64,000 bases of DNA from FACHB-1406 sp034189065. GTDB lineage: Bacteria; Cyanobacteriota; Cyanobacteriia; Cyanobacteriales; Spirulinaceae. The stretch spans positions 1 through 64,000 of the forward strand of contig JAXHVQ010000011.1 in assembly GCA_034189065.1 (NCBI GenBank), written 5' to 3'. A model generated the notes under the pieces. That model saw nothing but the letters and a program-made list of their open reading frames with translations, was not told the origin of the DNA and did not search any database. Numbering within the stretch: the stretch's first letter is position 1; every line of letters starts with the position of its first letter. Positions 34,131 through 41,423 of the stretch are shown piece by piece. The position numbers and the translations under genes were made by a program.

Positions 34131-35261
34131 TTATTGGTAAAACGGTTTCATGGCTTTCGCGATCGCGCCGGCGGCTTGCAAACTTTCTGCTTGGTCGTCG
34201 AGTTTTTGCGCCATTTCGTGCAGTTGGGTTTCTAATTCGCTCAGCGTCTTATACTTTTGATACGCATCTAGGAGTAAGCGATCGAGTTCTATAGTTCGCA
34301 AACTCGACCAGTCTTTCCCTTTATAGTCAAACTGATGTTCGAGGATGGAAAAGGTCAAAATTTTGGCTCTGAGGGGATTGCTATATTTGAGAACCTCCAA
34401 GCGCACGCTAAAGGGGTCGTAACTCTTGCTATTGTGAGCGAGTTGGGAACTAAGCTCGTCTAGGGATTTGGGGGACGGCGTGGCGATAACAGGGGATGAT
34501 AAGGGCGCTGTGGGGGGAACGGAATTTCGAGGCTTAACCGCAGTTTGGCGCGCTTGAGGTTGAGTCGGAGCTTGAGTTTGAGTTGGGGTTTGAGTCGAAG
34601 TCGTAGTATCGTCGTTCTCGCTGTCGCTGTAGAGGGGTTCAAAACAGTCGATTAAGATATTGGCGACGGCAGAGTATTCGGTTTTGCGATTGAGACTGTC
34701 TACAATATTTTGCAGCGAGAGACTCAAGCGCGCTAAGGTTGGATGAAGTTGGTGGGTCTGCCCAACGAGTTCTTCGATATTAGCTGCAAGTAAGGTTTCA
34801 GTTTCATTGACCCACTCGCCGTTCCCCAAACAGTAGAGCAATTTTCTAATTCTCAGCGATTCTGGATGTACTTCGAGGGAACGGGTGATTTCTCGGGTGC
34901 GAGTGGAACCGGTTGCGATCGCTTCGTCTTGTTTTTGAGCTTTAAAAGCGATGACTTGGGTGGATTCAGCGTTATCGTCGTAAAGTTTGCCAACAATACT
35001 GATAATTGCGTTGGCCACTAGGGAATATTCAGTTTGTCGGTTGACATTTTTGACAATTTCGTATAAGGAAACGCTGAGTTGGTCGAGGGTGGTATTGAGA
35101 TCGAGAATCTCTTCGACTAAATTCCTCATCGGCAGCGACGAGAGAGCATCGCGATTATTTTCCCACTGACTTCTCGTCGCACAAAAAAGCATCTTTTTAA
35201 TGCGCAAGGAGTTTTTGTGCTGTTCTAAATCTCGGACAACTTCATTCAATGACGATCCCAC
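34131..35261 (-). CDS. Hypothetical protein with three internal repeats
   Basis: 376 residues, soluble, and not a family I can name. Two clearly homologous segments of about 90 residues occur at about 1-100 and 128-220 (SLRIKKMLFCAT / SLRIRKLLYCLG, then QTEYSLVANAIISIVGKLY / KTEYSAVANILIDCFEPLY). A third, more distant segment is at about 285-376 (PLRAKILTFSILEHQFDY ... ESLQAAGAIAKAMKPFYQ). A Thr/Gln/Pro-rich linker separates repeats 2 and 3. It shares orientation and a 41-base gap with the pentapeptide gene, suggesting an operon. Probably a protein-interaction adaptor specific to cyanobacteria. Confidence 0.75.
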   Translation of the reverse strand: MGSSLNEVVRDLEQHKNSLRIKKMLFCATRSQWENNRDALSSLPMRNLVEEILDLNTTLDQLSVSLYEIVKNVNRQTEYSLVANAIISIVGKLYDDNAESTQVIAFKAQKQDEAIATGSTRTREITRSLEVHPESLRIRKLLYCLGNGEWVNETETLLAANIEELVGQTHQLHPTLARLSLSLQNIVDSLNRKTEYSAVANILIDCFEPLYSDSENDDTTTSTQTPTQTQAPTQPQARQTAVKPRNSVPPTAPLSSPVIATPSPKSLDELSSQLAHNSKSYDPFSVRLEVLKYSNPLRAKILTFSILEHQFDYKGKDWSSLRTIELDRLLLDAYQKYKTLSELETQLHEMAQKLDDQAESLQAAGAIAKAMKPFYQ

Positions 35262-35376
35262 CGAATCTGTTCTCCCTCGTCTCGATACGCCCGATTGTCA
35301 ACCCATAGCTAGGTGATGGGGCAATCATAGCATACTCCATTGCCAAGGTCGTTTGTCGGGTTCGCGATCGCGGCCT

Positions 35377-36381
35377 TTATCCGCCACCCCTTCTGTCAAT
35401 GGCGCGATCGAGCAGTTCGTATCCCTGTTGAACGCTTTCGAGGCGCGACAACTTCTCCCGCAACTCCGCCGCCCCCTCAAAGCCTTTGGCATACCAAGCC
35501 ATGTGCTTGCGAGATTGAAAAAGACCGCGCTCTCCCTTATACTCGTACAATCCCCGCAAATGTTCCTTGGCACATTCCAGGCGTTCCGCGATTGCCGGTT
35601 CGGGCAATTTTCGACCGGTTTTTAGAAAAAAATCAATTTCCCCCACCAAAAACGGATAGCCCAGCGTTCCTCGAGAACACATTACCCCATCGGCACCCGT
35701 TTGTTCGAGACAGCGAACGGCAGCTTCCACCGAAAAAATATCGCCATTAGCAATGACGGGAATCGAAAGCACCTCCTTAACGCGAGCAATCCATTCCCAG
35801 CGGGCGCTTCCATTGTACCCTTGGGCGCGAGTTCTGCCGTGTAGCGTCAGTAGTTGCGCCCCCGCATCTTCCATGCGCCGCGCAAAGTCGAGGATAGAAA
35901 TTTCTCCGTCGTCCCAACCAATGCGAGTTTTAACAGTTACCGGAATCTCAACCGCTTTCGCCACTTCTCGCACAATTTCTACTGCGACATCCGGTTGTCG
36001 CAACAGGGAAGAACCGCCGCCTTTGCGCGTAATTTTATTAACGGGACAGCCCATGTTAATATCAACTGTTGCCGCACCTTGAGTAACAGCTTTACGCGCC
36101 GCTTCTCCCATAAAGTCGGGACGACAGTCGAACAGTTGAATGCTCACAGGACTTTCATCGGGGTCGAGTTCCATCACTTGAGGGAGGTGTTTGAGGTGAT
36201 GCAGTTCGCTCGCGCTAACCATTTCTGCATACATCATCGAGTCGGGTGCATAGCGCCGCACCAAGCGCCGAAAGACTAAATCAGTCACTCCCGATAGCGG
36301 CGACTGGAAGACGCGGCTGTTAACGGCGACTGAACCAATGTTTAGGGGTGTGGAAAGATGGGAGAGTAAGGGATTGAGCAT
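35377..36381 (-). CDS. dus: tRNA-dihydrouridine synthase
   Basis: 334 residues. FMN-dependent enzyme that reduces uridines in the D-loop of tRNA. TIM barrel begins QSPLSGVTDLVFRRL; the Dus signature with the catalytic Cys is MGCPVNKITRKGGGSSLL; TVKTRIGWDD, LTLHGRTRAQGYNG and VIANGDIFS complete the FMN and tRNA site. It resembles the DusB/NifR3 branch, but which uridine it modifies cannot be read from sequence. Monocistronic. Confidence 0.95.
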   Translation of the reverse strand: MLNPLLSHLSTPLNIGSVAVNSRVFQSPLSGVTDLVFRRLVRRYAPDSMMYAEMVSASELHHLKHLPQVMELDPDESPVSIQLFDCRPDFMGEAARKAVTQGAATVDINMGCPVNKITRKGGGSSLLRQPDVAVEIVREVAKAVEIPVTVKTRIGWDDGEISILDFARRMEDAGAQLLTLHGRTRAQGYNGSARWEWIARVKEVLSIPVIANGDIFSVEAAVRCLEQTGADGVMCSRGTLGYPFLVGEIDFFLKTGRKLPEPAIAERLECAKEHLRGLYEYKGERGLFQSRKHMAWYAKGFEGAAELREKLSRLESVQQGYELLDRAIDRRGGG

Positions 36382-36680
36382 TGGAGGAGAAAATCGGGAA
36401 ACAAAGACTGCGAGCGACCAATGAAGTTATTGTAGATAGATTTGAGAGTTAAGATGATTGTCCTTCATTCTTTATATTCTGCGATCGGTAGAGTCAATAC
36501 GGGATGTAAACCGTTTCAATGTAGGGACGTTCAATTGAACGTCCCTGAGAGAGCGCGGTGGATTTAAATTCTGGGTCATTTATTGTTTACGTTTCGTTTT
36601 AAAACGCTATATATTTTTCCCATCGATAATGGGAAATAATTTTCTACTTTCTAGAAATATATTAAAATTTGATTTTTTAG
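36382..36680. other. Intergenic region with palindrome
   Basis: Contains the 24-bp perfect palindrome at 36523-36546 (AGGGACGTTCAA / TTGAACGTCCCT), identical to the core of that at 7182-7209. Nothing else is recognised. Confidence 0.6.
36523..36546. repeat. 24-bp perfect palindrome, second copy
   Basis: Same sequence as the core of the repeat at 7182-7209; the outer bases are GT on the left and GA on the right, so the palindrome is two pairs shorter. Confidence 0.8.
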
Positions 36681-37130
36681 TTAAGGTAAAAAGTCGGGAT
36701 CGATAACTTCTTCAGTCAAAAATGGACAAGTTTCTGGAAATGTTTTTAGCGGTAATTGAGTTTCAGTTTTAGCATCTTGTCTAGCATCCTGGTAGCATTC
36801 TTCAAAAACGTCATAAAAATATCTTTTTAAGCTTGGGTTCTTTTTGAACGATCGTAATAAGCGCCGCCTGTGTTCTACAATTGAATAAAGCCAGCTCTTA
36901 CTATCAATTCTTTTTTGAGGTTGGTATCGGTACTTAAGCAAATGCAGTAGAAGAACCGTCAAGTTACTTTCAATTGCGTCTTTTTGACTCTTGCCCATAT
37001 CCTCAACTTCTTCAATCAAATTCTCTAAATCGATGAGGTCGAAGGAGCGATCGCGTAGCCTTTTGACCGTTTCTTCGATCCACATCTGAAAATCTTTTTC
37101 GTAGAGTTCGTTTAAAGAAGATTTAACCAT
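36681..37130 (-). CDS. DUF29 family protein
   Basis: 149 residues with the DUF29 pattern: LYEKDFQMWIEETVKRLRDRSFDLIDLENLIEEVEDMGKSQK, then LTVLLLHLLKYRYQPQKR and SWLYSIVEHRRRLLRSFKKNPSLKRYF. All-helical, cytosolic and abundant in cyanobacteria, often in many copies per genome. Function is unknown; a link to toxin-antitoxin or mobile loci has been suggested but is not visible here. Monocistronic. Confidence 0.9.
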   Translation of the reverse strand: MVKSSLNELYEKDFQMWIEETVKRLRDRSFDLIDLENLIEEVEDMGKSQKDAIESNLTVLLLHLLKYRYQPQKRIDSKSWLYSIVEHRRRLLRSFKKNPSLKRYFYDVFEECYQDARQDAKTETQLPLKTFPETCPFLTEEVIDPDFLP

Positions 37131-37368
37131 TGGCGACTTAGGTTCCGATCTGATATAGGTTCAGAAATTTTGATAATTTTCAGATTCGATGCTGGCTCAA
37201 CTGGCACTTTAATTATTAGTTAAGTATACTAGCTGCTGAAGAACCAGAGGTTTTGTCTAAATACATTGCCTTGACGAGTAAAGTTACTCCCCTTCTCCCA
37301 ACCAACCCCAACCCCTTGTCTACCCCCTTGCCCCCTTGTATAAGGGGGTTGGGGGATGAGGGCATACC

Positions 37369-38022
37369 CTAAACTAACGCAGGTTCGAGTAATTTAACAT
37401 TGGAAAAACCAAACTCGTGTACTACTGTTTTGCCATTTTCCTCAGTCGCAATTCTACGACTCGTTAAAATGTGATAATCCCCGACTTTCTCGTAATTGTC
37501 CTCAAACTCGCTCTTGCCGCCCTTGGCTTCGCCGGTTTTGGGGTCGTGGTAAACTGAGTCGTAACGATGAGAAAGATAGCCTTCGCCGGTATCGTGGCTG
37601 CTGAAGGTATGAATGGTGACAACAACGCCGTGGATATGACGGTGTACCATACACACTTCATTATCGCGCAGTTGATAGCGATCGCCTTCCGATTTTCCTC
37701 CCATTAAAATCTCAACCGCACCGGTATCGTCGGTTTTGCCGTAGCTGAAGGTGTTCTTGCCGTGAGTTGCCTCGAAGGTTCTGCGGACGCGATGAATGGC
37801 AATTTCCCACAACTGATTCTTAATCTCATTATGCGCTTCTTCGTCTGCCACATTAAACACTTCGGTGCTTAAGTCTCGGTTGACGCGAACCGTTCCCTTA
37901 AACTCTTCGTCTCCCCGCTTAAATACGACATCTGCTGTATAACCGGGAAAGTCTTTGTCCCAGGTGTAGCGGTTTTCGTAGGCGTGGCGGAATAACTCGC
38001 GCGCTTCTAGTTGCTCTGTCAT
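37369..38022 (-). CDS. DUF3386 family protein
   Basis: 217 residues, cytosolic, matching the cyanobacterial DUF3386 family by its N-terminal ARELFRHAYENRYTWDKDFPGYTAD block and its GEGYLSHRYDSVYHDPKTGE and SRRIATEENGKTVVHEF segments. Likely a lipocalin/START-like beta-barrel that holds a small ligand, but this is inference. It has a near-consensus sigma-70 promoter facing it at 38079-38107, overlapped and flanked by two operator-like sites next to a divergent TetR gene, so it is probably the regulator's target. Confidence 0.88.
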   Translation of the reverse strand: MTEQLEARELFRHAYENRYTWDKDFPGYTADVVFKRGDEEFKGTVRVNRDLSTEVFNVADEEAHNEIKNQLWEIAIHRVRRTFEATHGKNTFSYGKTDDTGAVEILMGGKSEGDRYQLRDNEVCMVHRHIHGVVVTIHTFSSHDTGEGYLSHRYDSVYHDPKTGEAKGGKSEFEDNYEKVGDYHILTSRRIATEENGKTVVHEFGFSNVKLLEPALV

Positions 38023-38052
38023 ACAATTCTCCTAAATTTGAGGGCAATAAAA

Positions 38053-38069
38053 TGTTGATAGTGGTAACA
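38053..38069. promoter_or_regulatory. TetR-type operator, site 1
   Basis: TGTTGATAGTGGTAACA, a TGTT-N9-AACA site. Compared in opposite orientation with site 2 it matches at 13 of 17 bases. It lies just downstream of the expected transcription start of the DUF3386 gene, where a bound repressor would block transcription. Confidence 0.6.
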
Positions 38070-38078
38070 TTGTTCAAG

Positions 38079-38107
38079 AGTATAGCGCGCCATGTTTACA
38101 GTGTCAA
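38079..38107 (-). promoter_or_regulatory. Near-consensus sigma-70 promoter of the DUF3386 gene
   Basis: On the minus strand, -35 TTGACA (38102-38107), 17-base spacer and -10 TATACT (38079-38084). The -35 box lies inside operator site 2. Confidence 0.8.
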
Positions 38108-38109
38108 CA
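38093..38109. promoter_or_regulatory. TetR-type operator, site 2
   Basis: TGTTTACAGTGTCAACA, again TGTT-N9-AACA, covering the -35 box of the DUF3386 promoter. Inverted relative to site 1. Confidence 0.6.
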
Positions 38110-38151
38110 TCTCGCCACCCCTTGAATCTGAAGAAACCTTGAAGTCCCCCA

Positions 38152-38739
38152 ATGCCCCAAAAAAAGAGCTATCATCACGGCGATTTGCTCCAGTCCCTCA
38201 TTGACGCAGCCCTCGATTTAATTGCAGAAAAAGATGTCACCGACGTTTCTCTGCGCGAAATTGCCCGTCGAGTGGGCGTATCTCACACCGCGCCCTACCG
38301 CCACTTCGCCGATAAAGAAGCCCTCTTAGCGGCGGTGGCACAAGAGGGGTTTTTGCGATTTCGGCAGTCCATTGAGGAGGCGATGGAACCAGTTGTCGAT
38401 CCCTTAGAACGGTTGGAGGCAGGTTGCTTTAGCTATCTTCGGTATGCGGCAAAACATCCATCGCGCTATCGCATTATGTTTGGGATGCAGGGAATAAGCG
38501 AGGGGAAAAACAATAGCGCGATCGCGGCCCTTGCCAGAGACATCTATTCGCCCTTTACGATAGCCATTGGCGAAGGACAGTCGGCTGGAGTTATACGCAA
38601 CGGCGATCCCCAGCAAATCGCGCAAACGGTGTGGGCGCTGATGCACGGCTTGACAATGCTGCGGATGCACGGACAGTTGGAAAGAGGGGAAGACGAAGCG
38701 ATCGCATCGCTGCATTTGCTAGTTAAGCCTTCCCAGTGA
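38152..38739 (+). CDS. TetR/AcrR-family transcriptional regulator
   Basis: 195 residues. The N-terminal helix-turn-helix (about 10-56) reads LIDAALDLIAEKDVTDVSLREIARRVGVSHTAPYRHFADKEALLAAVA, which is textbook TetR. The C-terminal ligand-binding domain (about 75-190; TetR_C_33-like, RYRIMFG, MHGLTMLRMHGQLE) is all-helical. Divergent from the DUF3386 gene across 129 bases with two TGTT-N9-AACA sites, so it likely represses that gene and possibly itself. The inducer is unknown. Confidence 0.93.
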   Translation: MPQKKSYHHGDLLQSLIDAALDLIAEKDVTDVSLREIARRVGVSHTAPYRHFADKEALLAAVAQEGFLRFRQSIEEAMEPVVDPLERLEAGCFSYLRYAAKHPSRYRIMFGMQGISEGKNNSAIAALARDIYSPFTIAIGEGQSAGVIRNGDPQQIAQTVWALMHGLTMLRMHGQLERGEDEAIASLHLLVKPSQ

Positions 38740-38764
38740 GATTGTAAAATAACGCAATGGCGAA

Positions 38765-38953
38765 CTATCCGCGCGATCGCATATCTTCTTCCATCCCCTC
38801 ATCCGACACCAACGCTTGCCAAATCGAGCTGACAAACCAAGCAATCCCTAAAACCAGAACCAGGAGCATTAACGGTGCAAAACCCGCAAAGGGAGCCAGC
38901 ACAAACGTTAATAAGAACACTAATAAAACCGCTTTTGTCCAAAGTTGATTCAT
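38765..38953 (-). CDS. Small hydrophobic membrane protein, 62 residues
   Basis: Two hydrophobic stretches (about 6-24 and 26-45; LLVFLLTFVLAPFAGFAPLMLLVLVLGIAWFVSSIW) form a membrane hairpin, followed by an acidic tail SDEGMEEDMRSRG. It is convergent with the TetR gene. The family is not named; similar short membrane proteins are widespread in cyanobacteria. The hydrophobic pattern argues for a real gene. Confidence 0.6.
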   Translation of the reverse strand: MNQLWTKAVLLVFLLTFVLAPFAGFAPLMLLVLVLGIAWFVSSIWQALVSDEGMEEDMRSRG

Positions 38954-39062
38954 CTTTTTTATCGCTTTGTAATATCTCTTTTAAGCAAAGGCGATCGCAG
39001 CGCCTAACTCTATGGTAAAATCAATCGCGCGATCGTCCCTTTCTTTCTACGCTCAGACCTTT

Positions 39063-39761
39063 TTAAGACTGCGCCTTCTCCTTCATCGGGTCCGCAATAT
39101 ATCTGAACTCTGGTTCGGTATTCCAAGGACCGCGTTGGTCTTCTTTGCCGTTCGTCGATAAATTGTAGTAAAGATCGACAGTTTCATCGGGCTTAATATT
39201 TCCAAAGAACGGATCGGTCAATTTGCCCAAAGACTCAAGGGCCTTCATAAACATTTTAGTGTGGGAAATTTCCCGCGTGAGCAGATGCACCAACGTTTCT
39301 TTCGTACCCGAATCAGGTGCAAGCTGAATCAGCGATTCGTAGGTTTGGCGCGCCCCAGCTTCCGCTGCAATATTCGCCCGTAAGTCGCGCACGACATCTC
39401 CTCCCTCATTAAGATAAGTCGCCGTCCAAGCGGAACCTTGAGAGTCTAAAAAGTGCGGCCCCTGACCTCGCACGGCAAACAACGTACTTTTATAAGCCTC
39501 TGTTTGATCGACGTTTTTGGTATGCACTTCGATCAATTTGCCAATCATTTCTAAGTGGCTAAATTCCTCAACAGCAATATCTTGGAGCATATCTTTAATG
39601 CCGGGATTTTCGATGTGGAAAGATTGCACCCAATACTGTAAAGCGGCTGAAAGTTCTCCTGTAGCGCCGCCGAACTGCTCTAGAAGTAATTGAGCGTATC
39701 GAGGGTCGGGACTGTCAACTTTAACGGTTTTTTGAATGAGTTCTTTTTTGTGAAAAAACAC
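39063..39761 (-). CDS. Manganese catalase family protein
   Basis: 232 residues. A ferritin-like four-helix bundle with the dimanganese ligands expected of non-haem catalase: Glu in GATGELSAALQYW, E-x-x-H in AVEEFSHLEMIG, Glu in AAEAGARQTYESL and E-x-x-H in TREISHTKMFMKAL. It decomposes hydrogen peroxide in the cytosol. The C-terminal tail after the bundle is short, as in the compact cyanobacterial form. Monocistronic, with about 550 bases of upstream non-coding DNA shared with the divergent DUF928 gene. Confidence 0.94.
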   Translation of the reverse strand: MFFHKKELIQKTVKVDSPDPRYAQLLLEQFGGATGELSAALQYWVQSFHIENPGIKDMLQDIAVEEFSHLEMIGKLIEVHTKNVDQTEAYKSTLFAVRGQGPHFLDSQGSAWTATYLNEGGDVVRDLRANIAAEAGARQTYESLIQLAPDSGTKETLVHLLTREISHTKMFMKALESLGKLTDPFFGNIKPDETVDLYYNLSTNGKEDQRGPWNTEPEFRYIADPMKEKAQS

Positions 39762-40312
39762 AGAATGTTCTCCTCTTTGAAATTAGTCTTCCCCCTAAAG
39801 GCATAAACCTCTAGCGTGTTCTTTGGGGTTTCACCTTACAAGGTTAAAAGACAAATATCTGTTTCTCCTCTCTCATAGTGCAGACTTGGGTCAATTCAAA
39901 ATTCAAAGTTCAAAGTTGAAAGTCAAAAACTGAAAATCATAGATCGACTAGGGAGCCTGGGGTCTGAGGATGGAGTATTCGTTTCGACAAACGAGACTGA
40001 AAATTATTTGCAAGATTTTCCGTTTGACTGGGAACTCTAACTATCGGGGGAGAACCAACTATAACGTCTCCGACGGGCGGTTCGCTGTTAGCACTATATT
40101 GAGTATAAATTTGTACTTTATCCTGACAAAACTCTATGAGTAATTACGTAAAGAAATTCAATGAAAGCCCAAAAGACCAACAATCCGCAAATTTATCGTG
40201 GCGATCCACAGTGGGCAAAGACTATATTGAGCGTGAGACCTCTGCACGCACCCAGGGTATCTACAAATGTACGCAACAAAGCTTTTTACTGTTCATTTTC
40301 TAGGTAAGCGCT
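39762..40312. other. Intergenic region between divergent catalase and DUF928 genes
   Basis: 550 bases without a supported gene. A run of TTCAAAG/TTGAAAG heptad-like repeats is at about 39895-39935. No confident promoter was found. Confidence 0.45.
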
Positions 40313-41359
40313 ATGAAACTATACGTACTAACTAGCACCCTCGGGCTCCTAGCTATACTACTGGGAACGACTTGGATCGGTTCGCAAAGTGCTCGGGCGA
40401 TCGATTTTACTCCACCTCCCGACAATGCAGCCCCTCGCGAGGGATCGGGCGGCGCTGCTCGCAGTGGTTTTCAATTCACCCCACCTCCAGACAACAATGC
40501 ACCTCGCCAGGGTGCAGGAGGAGCGTCTCGGACGACGTTTACACCACCTCCGGACAACAGTGCGCCGCGTCAGGGAGCTGGAGGAGCAGCTCGAACTGAT
40601 TTTATACCTCCCTCCGAGAATACAGCACCGCGTCAGGGAGCCGGAGGAGCAGCTCGAACCGATTTTATCCCTCCCTCCGAGAATACAGCACCGCGTCAGG
40701 GAGCCGGAGGAGCAGCTCGAACCGATTTTATCCCTCCCTCCGATAATACAGCGCCGCAACAAGCCGCAGGGGGAAGCTCTCGAACGCTCTCGCCCAGTGC
40801 ACTTTACCTGGGCGTACAGGCGCTCGTTCCACAAAGTTATTACGGAACGACGCTGAAGGAACATCCAACGATCCTCATTTATTTGCCAGCTTCCAATGCG
40901 GAAGAAGCAGTTTTTAGTATCAAGGACGAAAACCGAAACTTACTCTACCAAATGGTTGTTCCCATCTCTGGGAAAGCCGGAGTCATCGCTCTTCAACTCC
41001 CCGATACAGCCCCGTCGCTGGAAGTGGGTCAAAATTACCAGTGGTATATGGCTTTGAAATTGGATGGCGAACTTACGCCTCGCAGTCCTTTTGTGGATGG
41101 TTGGATTGAGCGAGTCGAACCGAGTCCGGCTTTGGTAAAGGCGTTGGCGACGGAAAATTCGTTGGAAGTCGCTGAGGCATTGGGGGCGAATGGAGTGTGG
41201 TATGACTGCGTTGCGACATTAGCCGCTTTGCGCTCGACTCAACCCGCCGATCCAATATTGACCGGTCATTGGGAAGAATTGCTGGGGTCTGTGGGATTGG
41301 ACAACGTTGTCTCCGCACCCCTCGTTTTATCGAGAGCGACAGGGAATTTTAGAGATTAG
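40313..41359 (+). CDS. DUF928 protein with six N-terminal proline-rich repeats
   Basis: 348 residues. A signal peptide (about 1-29, ending SARA) directs it to the periplasm. Then six tandem units of 21-23 residues at 32, 55, 76, 97, 118 and 139, each F-(T/I)-PP-x-(D/E)-N-x-AP-(R/Q)-(Q/E)-G-A-GG-A-(A/S)-R. The DUF928 domain follows (about 160-290; ALYLGVQALVPQSYYGTT, HPTILIYLPAS, NYQWYMAL). In most DUF928 proteins the F-x-PP-x-x-x-x-P-x-x-T-x-GGGSR motif occurs once before the domain; here it is amplified sixfold, two of the DNA units being nearly identical, so the expansion is recent. Role unknown, often linked to outer-surface complexes. Confidence 0.92.
   Translation: MKLYVLTSTLGLLAILLGTTWIGSQSARAIDFTPPPDNAAPREGSGGAARSGFQFTPPPDNNAPRQGAGGASRTTFTPPPDNSAPRQGAGGAARTDFIPPSENTAPRQGAGGAARTDFIPPSENTAPRQGAGGAARTDFIPPSDNTAPQQAAGGSSRTLSPSALYLGVQALVPQSYYGTTLKEHPTILIYLPASNAEEAVFSIKDENRNLLYQMVVPISGKAGVIALQLPDTAPSLEVGQNYQWYMALKLDGELTPRSPFVDGWIERVEPSPALVKALATENSLEVAEALGANGVWYDCVATLAALRSTQPADPILTGHWEELLGSVGLDNVVSAPLVLSRATGNFRD
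40406..40786 (+). repeat. 63-bp tandem repeat inside the DUF928 gene
   Basis: Six in-frame copies; copies starting near 40601 and 40664 are almost identical at the DNA level, while the first and last have drifted. Confidence 0.85.
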
Positions 41360-41423
41360 GATTTGAGATTGTAGGAATTTAAGGCCTTAAATCTTCGATC
41401 TGAAATCCAATGCCTCCGTACCG

